In this document: in pieces, positions 33,081 to 41,838 of the stretch
How the letters are laid out: the number at the start of each line of letters is the position of its first letter
How positions within the stretch are numbered: the first letter of the stretch is position 1
Assembly (NCBI RefSeq): GCF_000719115.1
Contig: NZ_JOEA01000009.1
Span: 248,001 to 312,000, forward strand
DNA length: 64,000 bases
Source of the DNA: Lentzea albidocapillata
GTDB lineage: Bacteria > Actinomycetota > Actinomycetes > Mycobacteriales > Pseudonocardiaceae
Direction of reading: 5' to 3'
Position numbers and translations under genes: made by a program
The notes under the pieces: model-generated
Seen by the model: only the letters and a program-made list of their open reading frames with translations
What the model was told of the DNA's origin: nothing
Databases searched by the model: none

Positions 33081-36000
33081 TCAGGGCAGGTCCGCGGGTA
33101 CCAGCAGGCGCAGCTCCTGCACGGTCGGCGTGCCCGTCCTGCTGAGACGTCCGGCCTGACGGGTCATCATGGTCTCCATCACCTGCCGGGCGTAGCGGGC
33201 ATTGCCGAACGTCGCGTCACGGTGCACGCCACCGAAGTGCTCCCGCAGTGCGGCGACGGTTTCCGGCGCGCACTCGTATCCGTTGGACGAGGCCATCCGG
33301 TGCACGATCGTCACCAGGTCGTCGGTGTTGTAGTTCTCGAACTCGATGTGCCGGGAGAAGCGGGACTCCAGGCCGGGGTTGGAGCGCAGGAACTTCCGCA
33401 TCTCGGCGGAGTAGCCGGCGACGATGACCACCGTGTCGTCGCGGTGGTCCTCCATCAGCTTCACCAGGGTGTCGACGGCCTCCTGGCCGAAGTCGCCGCC
33501 GTGGCCGTGCTCCGGCGTCAGGGCGTACGCCTCGTCGATGAACAACACGCCGCCGCGTGCGCTCTCGAACGCTTCCGTCGTCAGGTGCGCGGTGTGGCCG
33601 ATGTACCTGCCGACGAGGTCCGCGCGGGCGACCTCGACCAGGTGACCCTTCTGCAGCACGCCCAGCGCGGCGAGCAGTTCGCCGTAGAGCCGCGCCACCG
33701 TCGTCTTGCCGGTACCCGGTGCGCCGGCGAACACGAGGTGGTTGCCGATCGCGGGTACCGGCAGCCCGGCCTGGCGCCGCTGCCGCGCGGTGGCGATCAG
33801 GTTCACCAGATCGCTGATCGCCTCCTTCACCCCGGCGAGGCCGATCATCGAGTCGAGCCGTGACCGCAGCGTCACCAGGGCGGCGTCGTCGCCGGTCTTC
33901 ATGCCGCCGGGAACGTCGGCGGGCAGCAGCAGCGACAGGCTCTGGTCGTCCGCGTCCGGCTCGTTCGCGAGACGGAACGCCTGCCGGTCCACCATCTCCT
34001 CGAACACCTTGCGCGCGGCGCGGCCGTTGCCGAAGTCGTCGCCGCGCGCCATCTGTCCGAAGTGGACGGACAGTGCGTTCCTGGTCTCCTCCGGCACCTG
34101 GTACTGGTGGCCGGCGCACATCTGCTCGACGATCGTCACCAGCTCGTCGGTGGCGTAGTTCTCGAACTCGATCGTGCGGGTGAAGCGTGACGCGAGACCG
34201 GGGTTGGACTGCAGGAACGCGGTCATCTCCGGCGAGTAGCCCGCGACGATCACCACCGCGTCGTCGCGGTGGTCCTCCATCAGCTTCACCAGGGTGTCCA
34301 CGGCCTCCCGGCCGAAGTCGTGCCCGACGCCCTTGCCCTGTGAGGTCAGCGTGTACGCCTCGTCGATGAACAACACGCCGCCGAGCGCTTTGGTGAAGGT
34401 CTCGGTGGTCTTGATCGCCGTGCCGCCGACGATCTGCGCGACCAGGTCGGCCCTCGCGACCTCGACGAGGTGGCCGTCGCGCAGCACCCCCAGCTCGGCG
34501 AGGATGCTGCCGTAGAGCCGCGCGACGGTCGTCTTGCCGGTGCCGGGCGGCCCGGCGAAGATCAGGTGCCTGCTGGTCGGCGGTGCGACCAGGCCGGCCT
34601 GCTGTCGTCGGCGCGCCATCTTGTTCAGGTTGACCAGGGTCTTCACCTGGTGCTTCACCGCGGTCAGGCCGACCAGTGCCTCCAGTTTCGCGAGCGGTGC
34701 CGCCTCACCCGCGTTCTCCTCGGGCCGGTTCCCTTCCCGAGCGTTGTCCGGCACGGCCTCCGCGCTCGCCGTGCTGCCGTCGGTGTCCGCCGCGCCGTTG
34801 CCGTTGCTGGTGAGGTTCTCCACCGAGATCCGGGCACTGGGCACGGTCACCCGCAGGCCGCCGCCCTTGTTGTCCGACGCCGCGCAGTCCACCAGGCTCA
34901 CGGCGTCGGCCGAGTCGACGCGCACACCGTCCCCGGCGTTGCCGCTCAGCTCGTCGTTGGTGAGCTTCGCCCGCGCACCGGCCGACACCAGCACTCCGTG
35001 GCCGCGGGAACGGCGCACCTTGGACCGGGAGAGCATCAGCTCGCCGCCGTCACAGACGACCACGCCGTCCCCGCGCGCCTCGCCGATCTCGCAGTCCCGC
35101 AGCGAACCGACGCCGCCGGGGCCGATCAGCACGCCCGCCTCGCCGGACTGGTGCACCCGGAGCGCACTGACGTAGGGGCTGCCGCCCTCCGAGACGCTGA
35201 GCCCGGACCTGCCGGCCTCCCGCACGTCGCAGTCCTCCAGCCGGCCGCGGCCGTTGCCGGTGACCTCGATGCCGTGGGCCTTGCAGCCGTCCAGCGTCGC
35301 GCGGCGCAGCATCGGGTTGGCCGCCGACTCGATGCGCACCCCGGTGCCCGCGACGTCGCGGACCTCCAGCCGGTCGAACTCGGCCGTCGCGCCGCCGGTG
35401 ACCAGCAGTCCCACCGATGCCCCGCCGCGTACGACGGTGCGGGTGAACGTCGGGCCGCTCGCCTCGTCGACGTGAATACCGGGTCCGGACGCGTCGGCCA
35501 CCTCGCACTCCTCGAAGGAGCCGCGGGCCCGCCCGGTGACCCGCACACCGGCGCCGCCCGTCTTCGCGGTACGGCAGCGGCGCACGACGGGGTCCGCGCC
35601 ACCGGCCACGGTGATCCCGTCACCGGTGGTGTTGGTGATCCGGCACTCCTCCAGCACCGGTGAGGCGTGGGTGCTCACGAAGACACCGGTCGCGGTGTCC
35701 CGCACGGTGGTGTCGATCACCCTGGTAGAGCTGTCCTCCTCGAGCGCGATGCCCGGCCGATCGGTGGACGAGATGTCGCAGTGCTGGATCGTGCCCTGCG
35801 CGTGGCCGTTCGCGCAGACGCCGTTGCCCTTGGCGTGCCGCAGGGTGCAGTCGCGCACGACCGGGTTGCCGCGATCGGCGATCACCACGGCGGAGGTCTC
35901 GACGTGTTCGACGACGCAGTCCTCGATCGTGCTCGCCGCCGGTGAGGTCACGACGATGCCCGCGCCCGCCGGGTTGGTCACCCGGCAGCCGCGCATCGCG

Positions 36001-36365
36001 AGTGAACCGGAGCTGTGGGCCACCACGGCCGTCCACGCCGCGCCGATGATCTCGCAGTCCTCCACGGCCGCCTGACCCCGTGCGACGTCGAGCGCCGGCA
36101 GTTCCTCGTGCAGGCCGCGCAACACCAGACCGGTCAGCTTCACGGCCTCGGCGTTGAGCCGCACCACGCTGCCCTGCCGCGCCACGATCTCCACGCTGCC
36201 CCGAGGTTCGCTCGCCGCGATGGTGACCACCTTCGTCACCACGAGCGACTCGTCGTAGCGGCCGGGCAGCACGGAGATCACCGAGCCGTTGCGCGCGTCC
36301 TGCAGAGCAGCGGAAATGGTGCGGTAGCCGTTGTCGCGGTCCACTGTGAGCACGTGCCGTGACAC
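33081..36365 (-). CDS. Beta-helix protein fused to two CbbX/EccA-type AAA+ ATPases
   Basis: A 1094-residue protein. Residues about 10-520 are a right-handed parallel beta helix with repeated 22-23-residue turns such as VTNPAGAGIVVTSPAAS and IEDCVVEHVETSAVVIADRG. Two AAA+ modules follow: AGPPGTGKTTVARLYGSILA near residue 604 and AGAPGTGKTTVARLYGELLA near 879, each with GGVLFIDEAYTL/AL Walker B and the NPGLxSRF sensor region. These modules resemble the AAA+ part of EccA, the ESX cytosolic ATPase, whose N-terminus is normally TPR. GTG 36365 is preceded by GGGGAG. It is divergent from the mycosin gene and is likely the EccA-type component of this secretion locus. Confidence 0.88.
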   Translation of the reverse strand: MSRHVLTVDRDNGYRTISAALQDARNGSVISVLPGRYDESLVVTKVVTIAASEPRGSVEIVARQGSVVRLNAEAVKLTGLVLRGLHEELPALDVARGQAAVEDCEIIGAAWTAVVAHSSGSLAMRGCRVTNPAGAGIVVTSPAASTIEDCVVEHVETSAVVIADRGNPVVRDCTLRHAKGNGVCANGHAQGTIQHCDISSTDRPGIALEEDSSTRVIDTTVRDTATGVFVSTHASPVLEECRITNTTGDGITVAGGADPVVRRCRTAKTGGAGVRVTGRARGSFEECEVADASGPGIHVDEASGPTFTRTVVRGGASVGLLVTGGATAEFDRLEVRDVAGTGVRIESAANPMLRRATLDGCKAHGIEVTGNGRGRLEDCDVREAGRSGLSVSEGGSPYVSALRVHQSGEAGVLIGPGGVGSLRDCEIGEARGDGVVVCDGGELMLSRSKVRRSRGHGVLVSAGARAKLTNDELSGNAGDGVRVDSADAVSLVDCAASDNKGGGLRVTVPSARISVENLTSNGNGAADTDGSTASAEAVPDNAREGNRPEENAGEAAPLAKLEALVGLTAVKHQVKTLVNLNKMARRRQQAGLVAPPTSRHLIFAGPPGTGKTTVARLYGSILAELGVLRDGHLVEVARADLVAQIVGGTAIKTTETFTKALGGVLFIDEAYTLTSQGKGVGHDFGREAVDTLVKLMEDHRDDAVVIVAGYSPEMTAFLQSNPGLASRFTRTIEFENYATDELVTIVEQMCAGHQYQVPEETRNALSVHFGQMARGDDFGNGRAARKVFEEMVDRQAFRLANEPDADDQSLSLLLPADVPGGMKTGDDAALVTLRSRLDSMIGLAGVKEAISDLVNLIATARQRRQAGLPVPAIGNHLVFAGAPGTGKTTVARLYGELLAALGVLQKGHLVEVARADLVGRYIGHTAHLTTEAFESARGGVLFIDEAYALTPEHGHGGDFGQEAVDTLVKLMEDHRDDTVVIVAGYSAEMRKFLRSNPGLESRFSRHIEFENYNTDDLVTIVHRMASSNGYECAPETVAALREHFGGVHRDATFGNARYARQVMETMMTRQAGRLSRTGTPTVQELRLLVPADLP

Positions 36366-36508
36366 GGGCGCTCCCCTCGTCGTCCTACTGGAGGAGCACA
36401 GGGCTCCGCTTCGGACAACGCGGCGCGGTCCCGATTGGGTTCACGGCATCCGTTTCCTGCCGGTGGTTCTTCGTGTTCGCCGCCGCGTCACCGTGCTGAA
36501 CTGGCACG

Positions 36509-37663
36509 ATGAGGCGACACCTGGCAGCGGCCTGCTTGGGGATCACGCTGGCGGCGAACGGCGGTGTGGCGGCCGCCCAGGACACCGCACTCCCTCGGAT
36601 CCCGCAGACGCTACGCGCCGGACAGGCATGCACACCCCCGTCGGGCAAGAAGGTGCCCGAGGTGCCGTGGCAACTGCCCTACCTCGGCGCGGACCGCCTG
36701 TGGCCACTCACCACCGGCAAGGGCGTCACCGTCGCCGTGGTGGACACCGGGGTCGACACGTCCGTGACCCCGGCCGAGGTCCTCGGCGACGCGGGCAGCG
36801 ACTGCGTCGGGCACGGCACGGTCCTCGCGAGCCTCATCGCCGCACCGGCGAAGGACGGCGGCAAGGGCTCCGGGCTCGCTCCCGCCGCCCGAGTCGTAGC
36901 GGCGCGCGGTACCGACAAGTTCGGCGTGGCTACCGGCGCAAGCATCGCGGCCGGCATCGACGCGGCGGTGGCGGCGGGCGCTCGGATCGTCTGTGTCGGC
37001 GCGGTGACCGCCGAGGACGCCCCGGTGCTCCGGCAGGCGGTCGACCGCGCTGTCGCCGCTGGTGCGCTCGTCGTGGCCGCGGCCGGTCCGGACAGCGGGG
37101 CGAGGCGGTCCGGTGCGCCGAGCACGTACTACCCGGCGGCGTTGCCCGGCGTGCTGTCGGTCGCCGCCATCGGACCGGACGGCAGGCCCGCGGCCGACGC
37201 CGTCGCCGGAACGCTTGCCGCACCGGGTGATCTCGTCGTCGGCACGGGGCCCGGTGGTGGTCAGGTGGTCGCGGCCGGGCCCGCGTTCGCCGCCGCCCAC
37301 GTCGCCGCCGCCGCGGCGCTGGTCCGGGCCTACCGGCCGGAGCTGACGATGGCCGACGTCGCGCGACGGCTTCGGGAAACGGCTTACCGGCAGCCCGGTA
37401 ACGCTGTGGTGGATCCGCTCGCGGCTCTCACGACCGGCCTGACCAGTGGCGGATCCTCCTCGGTGCGGCGGGATGCCGTTGTGGTGCGGGATATTCCCGA
37501 TTTCAGCGGTGCCCGTGGTGCCGCCCTGACCGTCGCCGGTGGCGTGGCGCTCGGCATCTGCCTGCTGGCCGCCGTCGCCGTGGTCGTGCCGCGGGGACGT
37601 CGTCGCGGGTGGCGTGCCGGGCCGGTGGACAGCGCAGAGATGAGCGGGGCTCCCGGAACCTGA
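36509..37663 (+). CDS. mycP: Mycosin-like S8 protein with catalytic Ser replaced (pseudoprotease)
   Basis: A 384-residue mycosin-like membrane subtilase of type VII secretion: signal peptide, N-terminal extension with Cys41, S8 domain and C-terminal transmembrane segment (about 336-360) with a basic tail. Asp79 (VAVVDTGVDTS) and His102 (CVGHGTVLASLI) are kept. The Ser motif GTSFAAPHVAG is instead GPAFAAAHVA, so the nucleophile is Ala259; the oxyanion-hole Asn of AAGN is Pro194. Proteolysis is therefore very unlikely, yet the protein fold and membrane anchor are kept, which would allow the known structural role of MycP as a cap on the ESX membrane complex. It is divergent from the beta-helix/AAA+ gene and ends in a strong hairpin. 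Confidence 0.88.
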   Translation: MRRHLAAACLGITLAANGGVAAAQDTALPRIPQTLRAGQACTPPSGKKVPEVPWQLPYLGADRLWPLTTGKGVTVAVVDTGVDTSVTPAEVLGDAGSDCVGHGTVLASLIAAPAKDGGKGSGLAPAARVVAARGTDKFGVATGASIAAGIDAAVAAGARIVCVGAVTAEDAPVLRQAVDRAVAAGALVVAAAGPDSGARRSGAPSTYYPAALPGVLSVAAIGPDGRPAADAVAGTLAAPGDLVVGTGPGGGQVVAAGPAFAAAHVAAAAALVRAYRPELTMADVARRLRETAYRQPGNAVVDPLAALTTGLTSGGSSSVRRDAVVVRDIPDFSGARGAALTVAGGVALGICLLAAVAVVVPRGRRRGWRAGPVDSAEMSGAPGT

Positions 37664-37681
37664 CATCCGGGAGCCCCGCTC
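37642..37681 (+). terminator. 16-base perfect hairpin over the mycosin stop codon
   Basis: GAGCGGGGCTCCCGGA, an eight-base loop holding the TGA stop, and TCCGGGAGCCCCGCTC form a perfect stem. It overlaps the end of the coding region and should terminate the mycosin transcript. Confidence 0.85.
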
Positions 37682-37707
37682 GGCGGCTGGGGGACGGCCG
37701 CCGGAAG

Positions 37708-37739
37708 CGCTCCCGGCCGCACCGCAGCGGCCGGGAGCG
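37708..37739 (-). terminator. Terminator hairpin after eccC
   Basis: CGCTCCCGGCCGC, a six-base loop and GCGGCCGGGAGCG form a perfect 13-base stem six bases past the eccC stop on the minus strand. Together with the mycosin hairpin it makes a back-to-back terminator pair. Confidence 0.85.
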
Positions 37740-37744
37740 GGTGG

Positions 37745-40700
37745 TCATCTGACGTTGAGCGCCGCCTCGTGGGCCGACATCGCGGTCTGCACCACGGTCG
37801 TCCCGCGCCGCGTCACGTACTGCGCCCGGCCGGGAACCAGGGTGCGCGGCTTGACCTCGCCGAACACCATGCCTTCCGACAGTGGGCAGGACAGCAGCAG
37901 CACCGGGGTGTTGACCTCCACCAGACGCCGCAGCAGCGGGTCGTTGGAGCCCCGGCTGATGCCGTTCGCACCTCGCGCCACGATCACGTGCAGGCCCAGC
38001 GCGTTGCCCTGGGCCAGCGGGTCGAACAGCTGGTGGAACATGCTGCCCGACGTCGCCACCATGTCGTAGTCGTCGACCACCACGAACACCTGTGGTCCGG
38101 TCCACCAGTCGCGGGTGCGCAGGCGGGCAGGGGTGATGTCGGGGCCGGGGATGCGGGTCTGGACCGCCCTGGCCACGCCGTCGACCAGTTCGAGCACGGT
38201 GTCGCCCGACACCGCGTAGCCCAGCCGGTACGCCTCGGGCACCGCGTCGTACAGGCCGCGGCGGTAGTCCACCGTGATGATCCGGGCCTCCTGCGGGGTG
38301 TAGCGCTGGGTGATGCCGTCGATCACCAGTCGTAGCGCGTTCGTCTTGCCGCTCTCCACGTCGCCGACCACCATCAGGTGTGGTGTGTCCTCGAAGTCGT
38401 GCCACAGCGGCTCCAGACGCTGGTCGTCGAAGCCCAGCGGAAGGCGCATGTCCGCGTCCGGCGCGGGGAGCTCGGTCCGGTCGAGGACCAGCGGCAGCAT
38501 CCGGACCGGGGGAGCGGACGGACCCTGCCAGGCCGCGGCCGCCTGGTCGACGAGTGCCGCGAGGTGTTCGGAGACGTCGCGGTCCACGCCGTCGATCGAG
38601 GGCAGCGCGGTGAGGAAGTGCAGTTTCTTGTCGGTCAGGCCGCGACCGGGGATCTTCGGCACACCCGCCGCGGCTCGCATGTTGATCGCCGAGTCGACGG
38701 GGTCGCCGAGCCGCAGTTCGAGCTGCGTGCCCACCAGGTCGCGCACGGCGGTGAGGATCTCGCTCCACCTGCTCGACGCGATCATCAGGTGGATGCCGTA
38801 GTTGAGGCCGCGGGCGGCCAGCTCGGCGAACACGCCCAGCAGGTCCATGAAGTCCTGGCGGATGGTGCCCCAGCCGTCCACGACGAGGAACACGTCGCCG
38901 TACCGCTCCTCGGAGAACTCTCCCGCCGCTCGCTTACGCCGGTAGGTGGCCATCGAGTCGACACCGTGGTCGGCGAAGAACCGTTCCCGGCGCGTCAGCA
39001 GGGAGGTGACCTCGCCGATCGTGCGGTGGATGCGCTCGACGTCCAGCCGGCCCGTGACACCACCCATGTGCGGCAGCTTCTGCAGGCCTGCCAGTGAACC
39101 GCCGCCGAAGTCGAGGCAGTAGAACTGGACCTCGGCCGGGCTGTGGGTGAGCGCCAGCGCGGTGATCAGGGTGCGCAGCGCGGTGCTCTTGCCGCTCTGC
39201 GGGCCGCCCACCACTGCGACGTGCCCGTCGCTGCCGGACAGGTCGACCAGCAGTGGGTCGCGGGTCTGGTCGAACGGCCGGTCGATCAGGCCGATCGGCA
39301 CGGTGAGCCTGCCCCTGCCGTACCACTCCACGGCGCACAGGCCGTGCTGTGGCGTCACCTGGAGAGGCGGCAGCAGTTCGTCGAGCGAGTTGGGGGCGTC
39401 CAACGGTGGCAACCACACCTGGTGTGCGGCGGGGCCACTGTCGCGCAGGCGGTCGACGGCCAGTTCCAGCAGACTCCGCACCGAGCCCGACGGTTCCGGT
39501 TCCTGCACCGGCGTCGGTTCCGGCTCGGGATCGCGGCGAGCGCTGAACTTCGCGGTGAACGGCGCGATCTGCTTTGCCACCACCGCCTGCTCGACGTTGC
39601 GGCGCGCCACGCGGTGCGGTCCGGACACGTACGCGGCCTTGAACCGGTCCAGCTCCCCGATGCCGCTCTTGAGGAACCCGTTGCCCGGATCGGACGGCAG
39701 CTGGTACGCGTCCGGTACCCCCAGCACGCCGCGGCTCTCCATCGCCGAGAACGTGCGCAGGCCGATCCGGTACGACAGGTGCGACTCGAGCTGGTGGATC
39801 CGGCTCTCGTCGAGGCGTTGCGAGGCAAGCAGAAGGTGCACGCCCAGCGACCGGCCGAGCCTGCCGATCATGATGAACAGGTCCATGAAGTCCCGGTGCG
39901 CCGACAGCAGCTCGCTGAACTCGTCCACCACCACGAACAGCGTGGGCAGCGGATCGAGCGGTGTGCCGCCCGCACGTGCCTTCTCGTAGTCCAGTGCCGA
40001 GCTGTAGTTGCCCGCCTTGCGCAGTAGTTCCTGGCGGCGCACCAGCTCACCGTTGAGCGCGTCGCGCATGCGGTCGACCAGCGCTGCCTCGTCCGCCAGG
40101 TTGGTGATCACCGCGGAGGTGTGCGGCAGCCCGTCCAGGCCGAGGAACGTCGCGCCGCCCTTGAAGTCCACCAGGACGAAGTTGAGGATCTCCGACGAGT
40201 GCGTGAGCGCGAGCGCGAGCACCATCGTGCGCAGCAGCTCCGACTTGCCGGAGCCGGTCGCGCCGATGAGCATGCCGTGCGGGCCCATGCCGCCCTGCGC
40301 GGACTCCTTGATGTCGAGGTCGACCGGCGACCCGGAAGGCCCGACCCCCAACGGCACCCTCAGCCGTCCGCCGGGTCGCCTCGCCGACCACCCGCCCGTG
40401 ACGTCATGGGTCTGGATGTCCGTGATGCCCAGCAGGGCCGTCAGGTCGAAGTTGGCGGCCATCGGCTCCGCGGTCCGCCTCGGCGTGCCCACCCGGAACG
40501 GAGCGAGCCGCATCGCCAGTGCGGTGGCCGTGTTGACGCCGATGCCGTCCGGCCGGCCGAGATCGCCCGCGACCTCCTTGTTGTGCTGATCGACCGTGAT
40601 CAGCTTCAACGTGCCGTCGTCCAGGCGCATCCGCAGCGTCTGCGGATCGTCCTGATCGGACAGTGCGGAGGAGAGGTCGATGACCGTCGTGTTGCGGTAC

Positions 40701-41716
40701 CCGTCGCCGGACAGCCTCGACGTGGGCGGCACGTCGACCCCGTCCACGAACACCATGAGGCACGGTTCGGTGCTCTCCGGCATGGCGTCCGGGTCGAACC
40801 CCGGCCGGCCGGCGAACTCGTCGCCCAGCGCGTGGTCGAGCTCGGACATCGACTCGACGATCAGCCGGGACTCGCCCGCGCCGTCCGTCTCGTTCGGATG
40901 CAGGTTGTGCGGCAACCACTTCACCCACTCCCACGCCGCTCGCCGCTCGGGTGCGGTGACCACGACGATCCGCAGTTCCGAGGGGGAGTGGAAGACCGCG
41001 AGGTGGGCGATCATCGACCGGGCCAGCGCCCTGATCCGTTCCTCGTCTCCCTCGTCCGAGATCCGCATCAGGATCCGGGCGAACGAGGGGAGGAACACGG
41101 CCACCGGCTGGTCGGCGACGGTGCCGTAGGCGTGGATGAACCGGCGCAACGCGTGCGCGGACAGCGGCTCCAGGTCGTCCACCGGCTTGGTGGACAACGG
41201 GTTCAGCCGCCAGGCGAGACGCTGCGGGCCCAGTGCGATGCGGATCTCACCGAAGTCCTCGTCCTGCGCTTCGCGCTCCCACATCCGCGACGTGCCCGGC
41301 AGCGACCACAGCGTTTTCGGGTCAGGATGGCGCCAGGCCAGCGCCTCTCGCTGGCTCACCACCACCTCGCGGATCTTGCGGCGGGACTGCGCGAGGTAGC
41401 GGAGGTAGTCGCGGCGCGCGTCGTTGAGCTTCTGCTTGCGCTCACCCGCGTTGCGGCCGAGCTGGCCGACCAGCATGGCCATCGAGGACACGGTCATCAG
41501 GCCCGCGGCCAGGTAGCTGAAGGCGCCGTTCTCGCCGGGCCGCACGAACAGCAGCACGGTGGCCGTGGAGGCCAGCGCCATCGGCAGGTACATCATGATC
41601 GCGCCGGCGCTGCGCTGCACCTCCGGCAGCGTCGGCGGTTCCTGGATGCTCAGCTCGCCCTCGGGCATCTCCGGCCCGGGCCGGCGGGGCCCCTTGCGGA
41701 ACACTATTACACTCAA
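37745..41716 (-). CDS. eccC: Type VII secretion ATPase EccC (fused EccCa/EccCb)
   Basis: A 1323-residue FtsK/SpoIIIE-type ATPase, the motor of ESX secretion. The N-terminus (SVIVFRKGPRRPGP) is typical and is followed by two membrane helices. Three ATPase domains have Walker A motifs GATGSGKSELLRT (about 485), GGPQSGKSTALRT (about 836) and GDVESGKTNALRL (about 1116). Only the first has the full Walker B acidic pair, VVVDEFSELL; the others read VVDGWG and VVDDYD, as in known EccC. The start is TTG 41716, set by GGAAGGAA eight bases before it and by family length. It recognises WXG100 substrates encoded nearby. It is divergent from eccD across 122 bases. Confidence 0.96.
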   Translation of the reverse strand: MSVIVFRKGPRRPGPEMPEGELSIQEPPTLPEVQRSAGAIMMYLPMALASTATVLLFVRPGENGAFSYLAAGLMTVSSMAMLVGQLGRNAGERKQKLNDARRDYLRYLAQSRRKIREVVVSQREALAWRHPDPKTLWSLPGTSRMWEREAQDEDFGEIRIALGPQRLAWRLNPLSTKPVDDLEPLSAHALRRFIHAYGTVADQPVAVFLPSFARILMRISDEGDEERIRALARSMIAHLAVFHSPSELRIVVVTAPERRAAWEWVKWLPHNLHPNETDGAGESRLIVESMSELDHALGDEFAGRPGFDPDAMPESTEPCLMVFVDGVDVPPTSRLSGDGYRNTTVIDLSSALSDQDDPQTLRMRLDDGTLKLITVDQHNKEVAGDLGRPDGIGVNTATALAMRLAPFRVGTPRRTAEPMAANFDLTALLGITDIQTHDVTGGWSARRPGGRLRVPLGVGPSGSPVDLDIKESAQGGMGPHGMLIGATGSGKSELLRTMVLALALTHSSEILNFVLVDFKGGATFLGLDGLPHTSAVITNLADEAALVDRMRDALNGELVRRQELLRKAGNYSSALDYEKARAGGTPLDPLPTLFVVVDEFSELLSAHRDFMDLFIMIGRLGRSLGVHLLLASQRLDESRIHQLESHLSYRIGLRTFSAMESRGVLGVPDAYQLPSDPGNGFLKSGIGELDRFKAAYVSGPHRVARRNVEQAVVAKQIAPFTAKFSARRDPEPEPTPVQEPEPSGSVRSLLELAVDRLRDSGPAAHQVWLPPLDAPNSLDELLPPLQVTPQHGLCAVEWYGRGRLTVPIGLIDRPFDQTRDPLLVDLSGSDGHVAVVGGPQSGKSTALRTLITALALTHSPAEVQFYCLDFGGGSLAGLQKLPHMGGVTGRLDVERIHRTIGEVTSLLTRRERFFADHGVDSMATYRRKRAAGEFSEERYGDVFLVVDGWGTIRQDFMDLLGVFAELAARGLNYGIHLMIASSRWSEILTAVRDLVGTQLELRLGDPVDSAINMRAAAGVPKIPGRGLTDKKLHFLTALPSIDGVDRDVSEHLAALVDQAAAAWQGPSAPPVRMLPLVLDRTELPAPDADMRLPLGFDDQRLEPLWHDFEDTPHLMVVGDVESGKTNALRLVIDGITQRYTPQEARIITVDYRRGLYDAVPEAYRLGYAVSGDTVLELVDGVARAVQTRIPGPDITPARLRTRDWWTGPQVFVVVDDYDMVATSGSMFHQLFDPLAQGNALGLHVIVARGANGISRGSNDPLLRRLVEVNTPVLLLSCPLSEGMVFGEVKPRTLVPGRAQYVTRRGTTVVQTAMSAHEAALNVR

Positions 41717-41838
41717 GCCCGGGTTCCTTCCCTCTTCGGACGCGCTGTGGTGGCAGCTCCGTAAGAGGTGACGAAATCCGACCACGCGACGGTTCACTCT
41801 CAATGCGTCGTGCTGGTCGCCGAACGAAGGCGTGTGCC

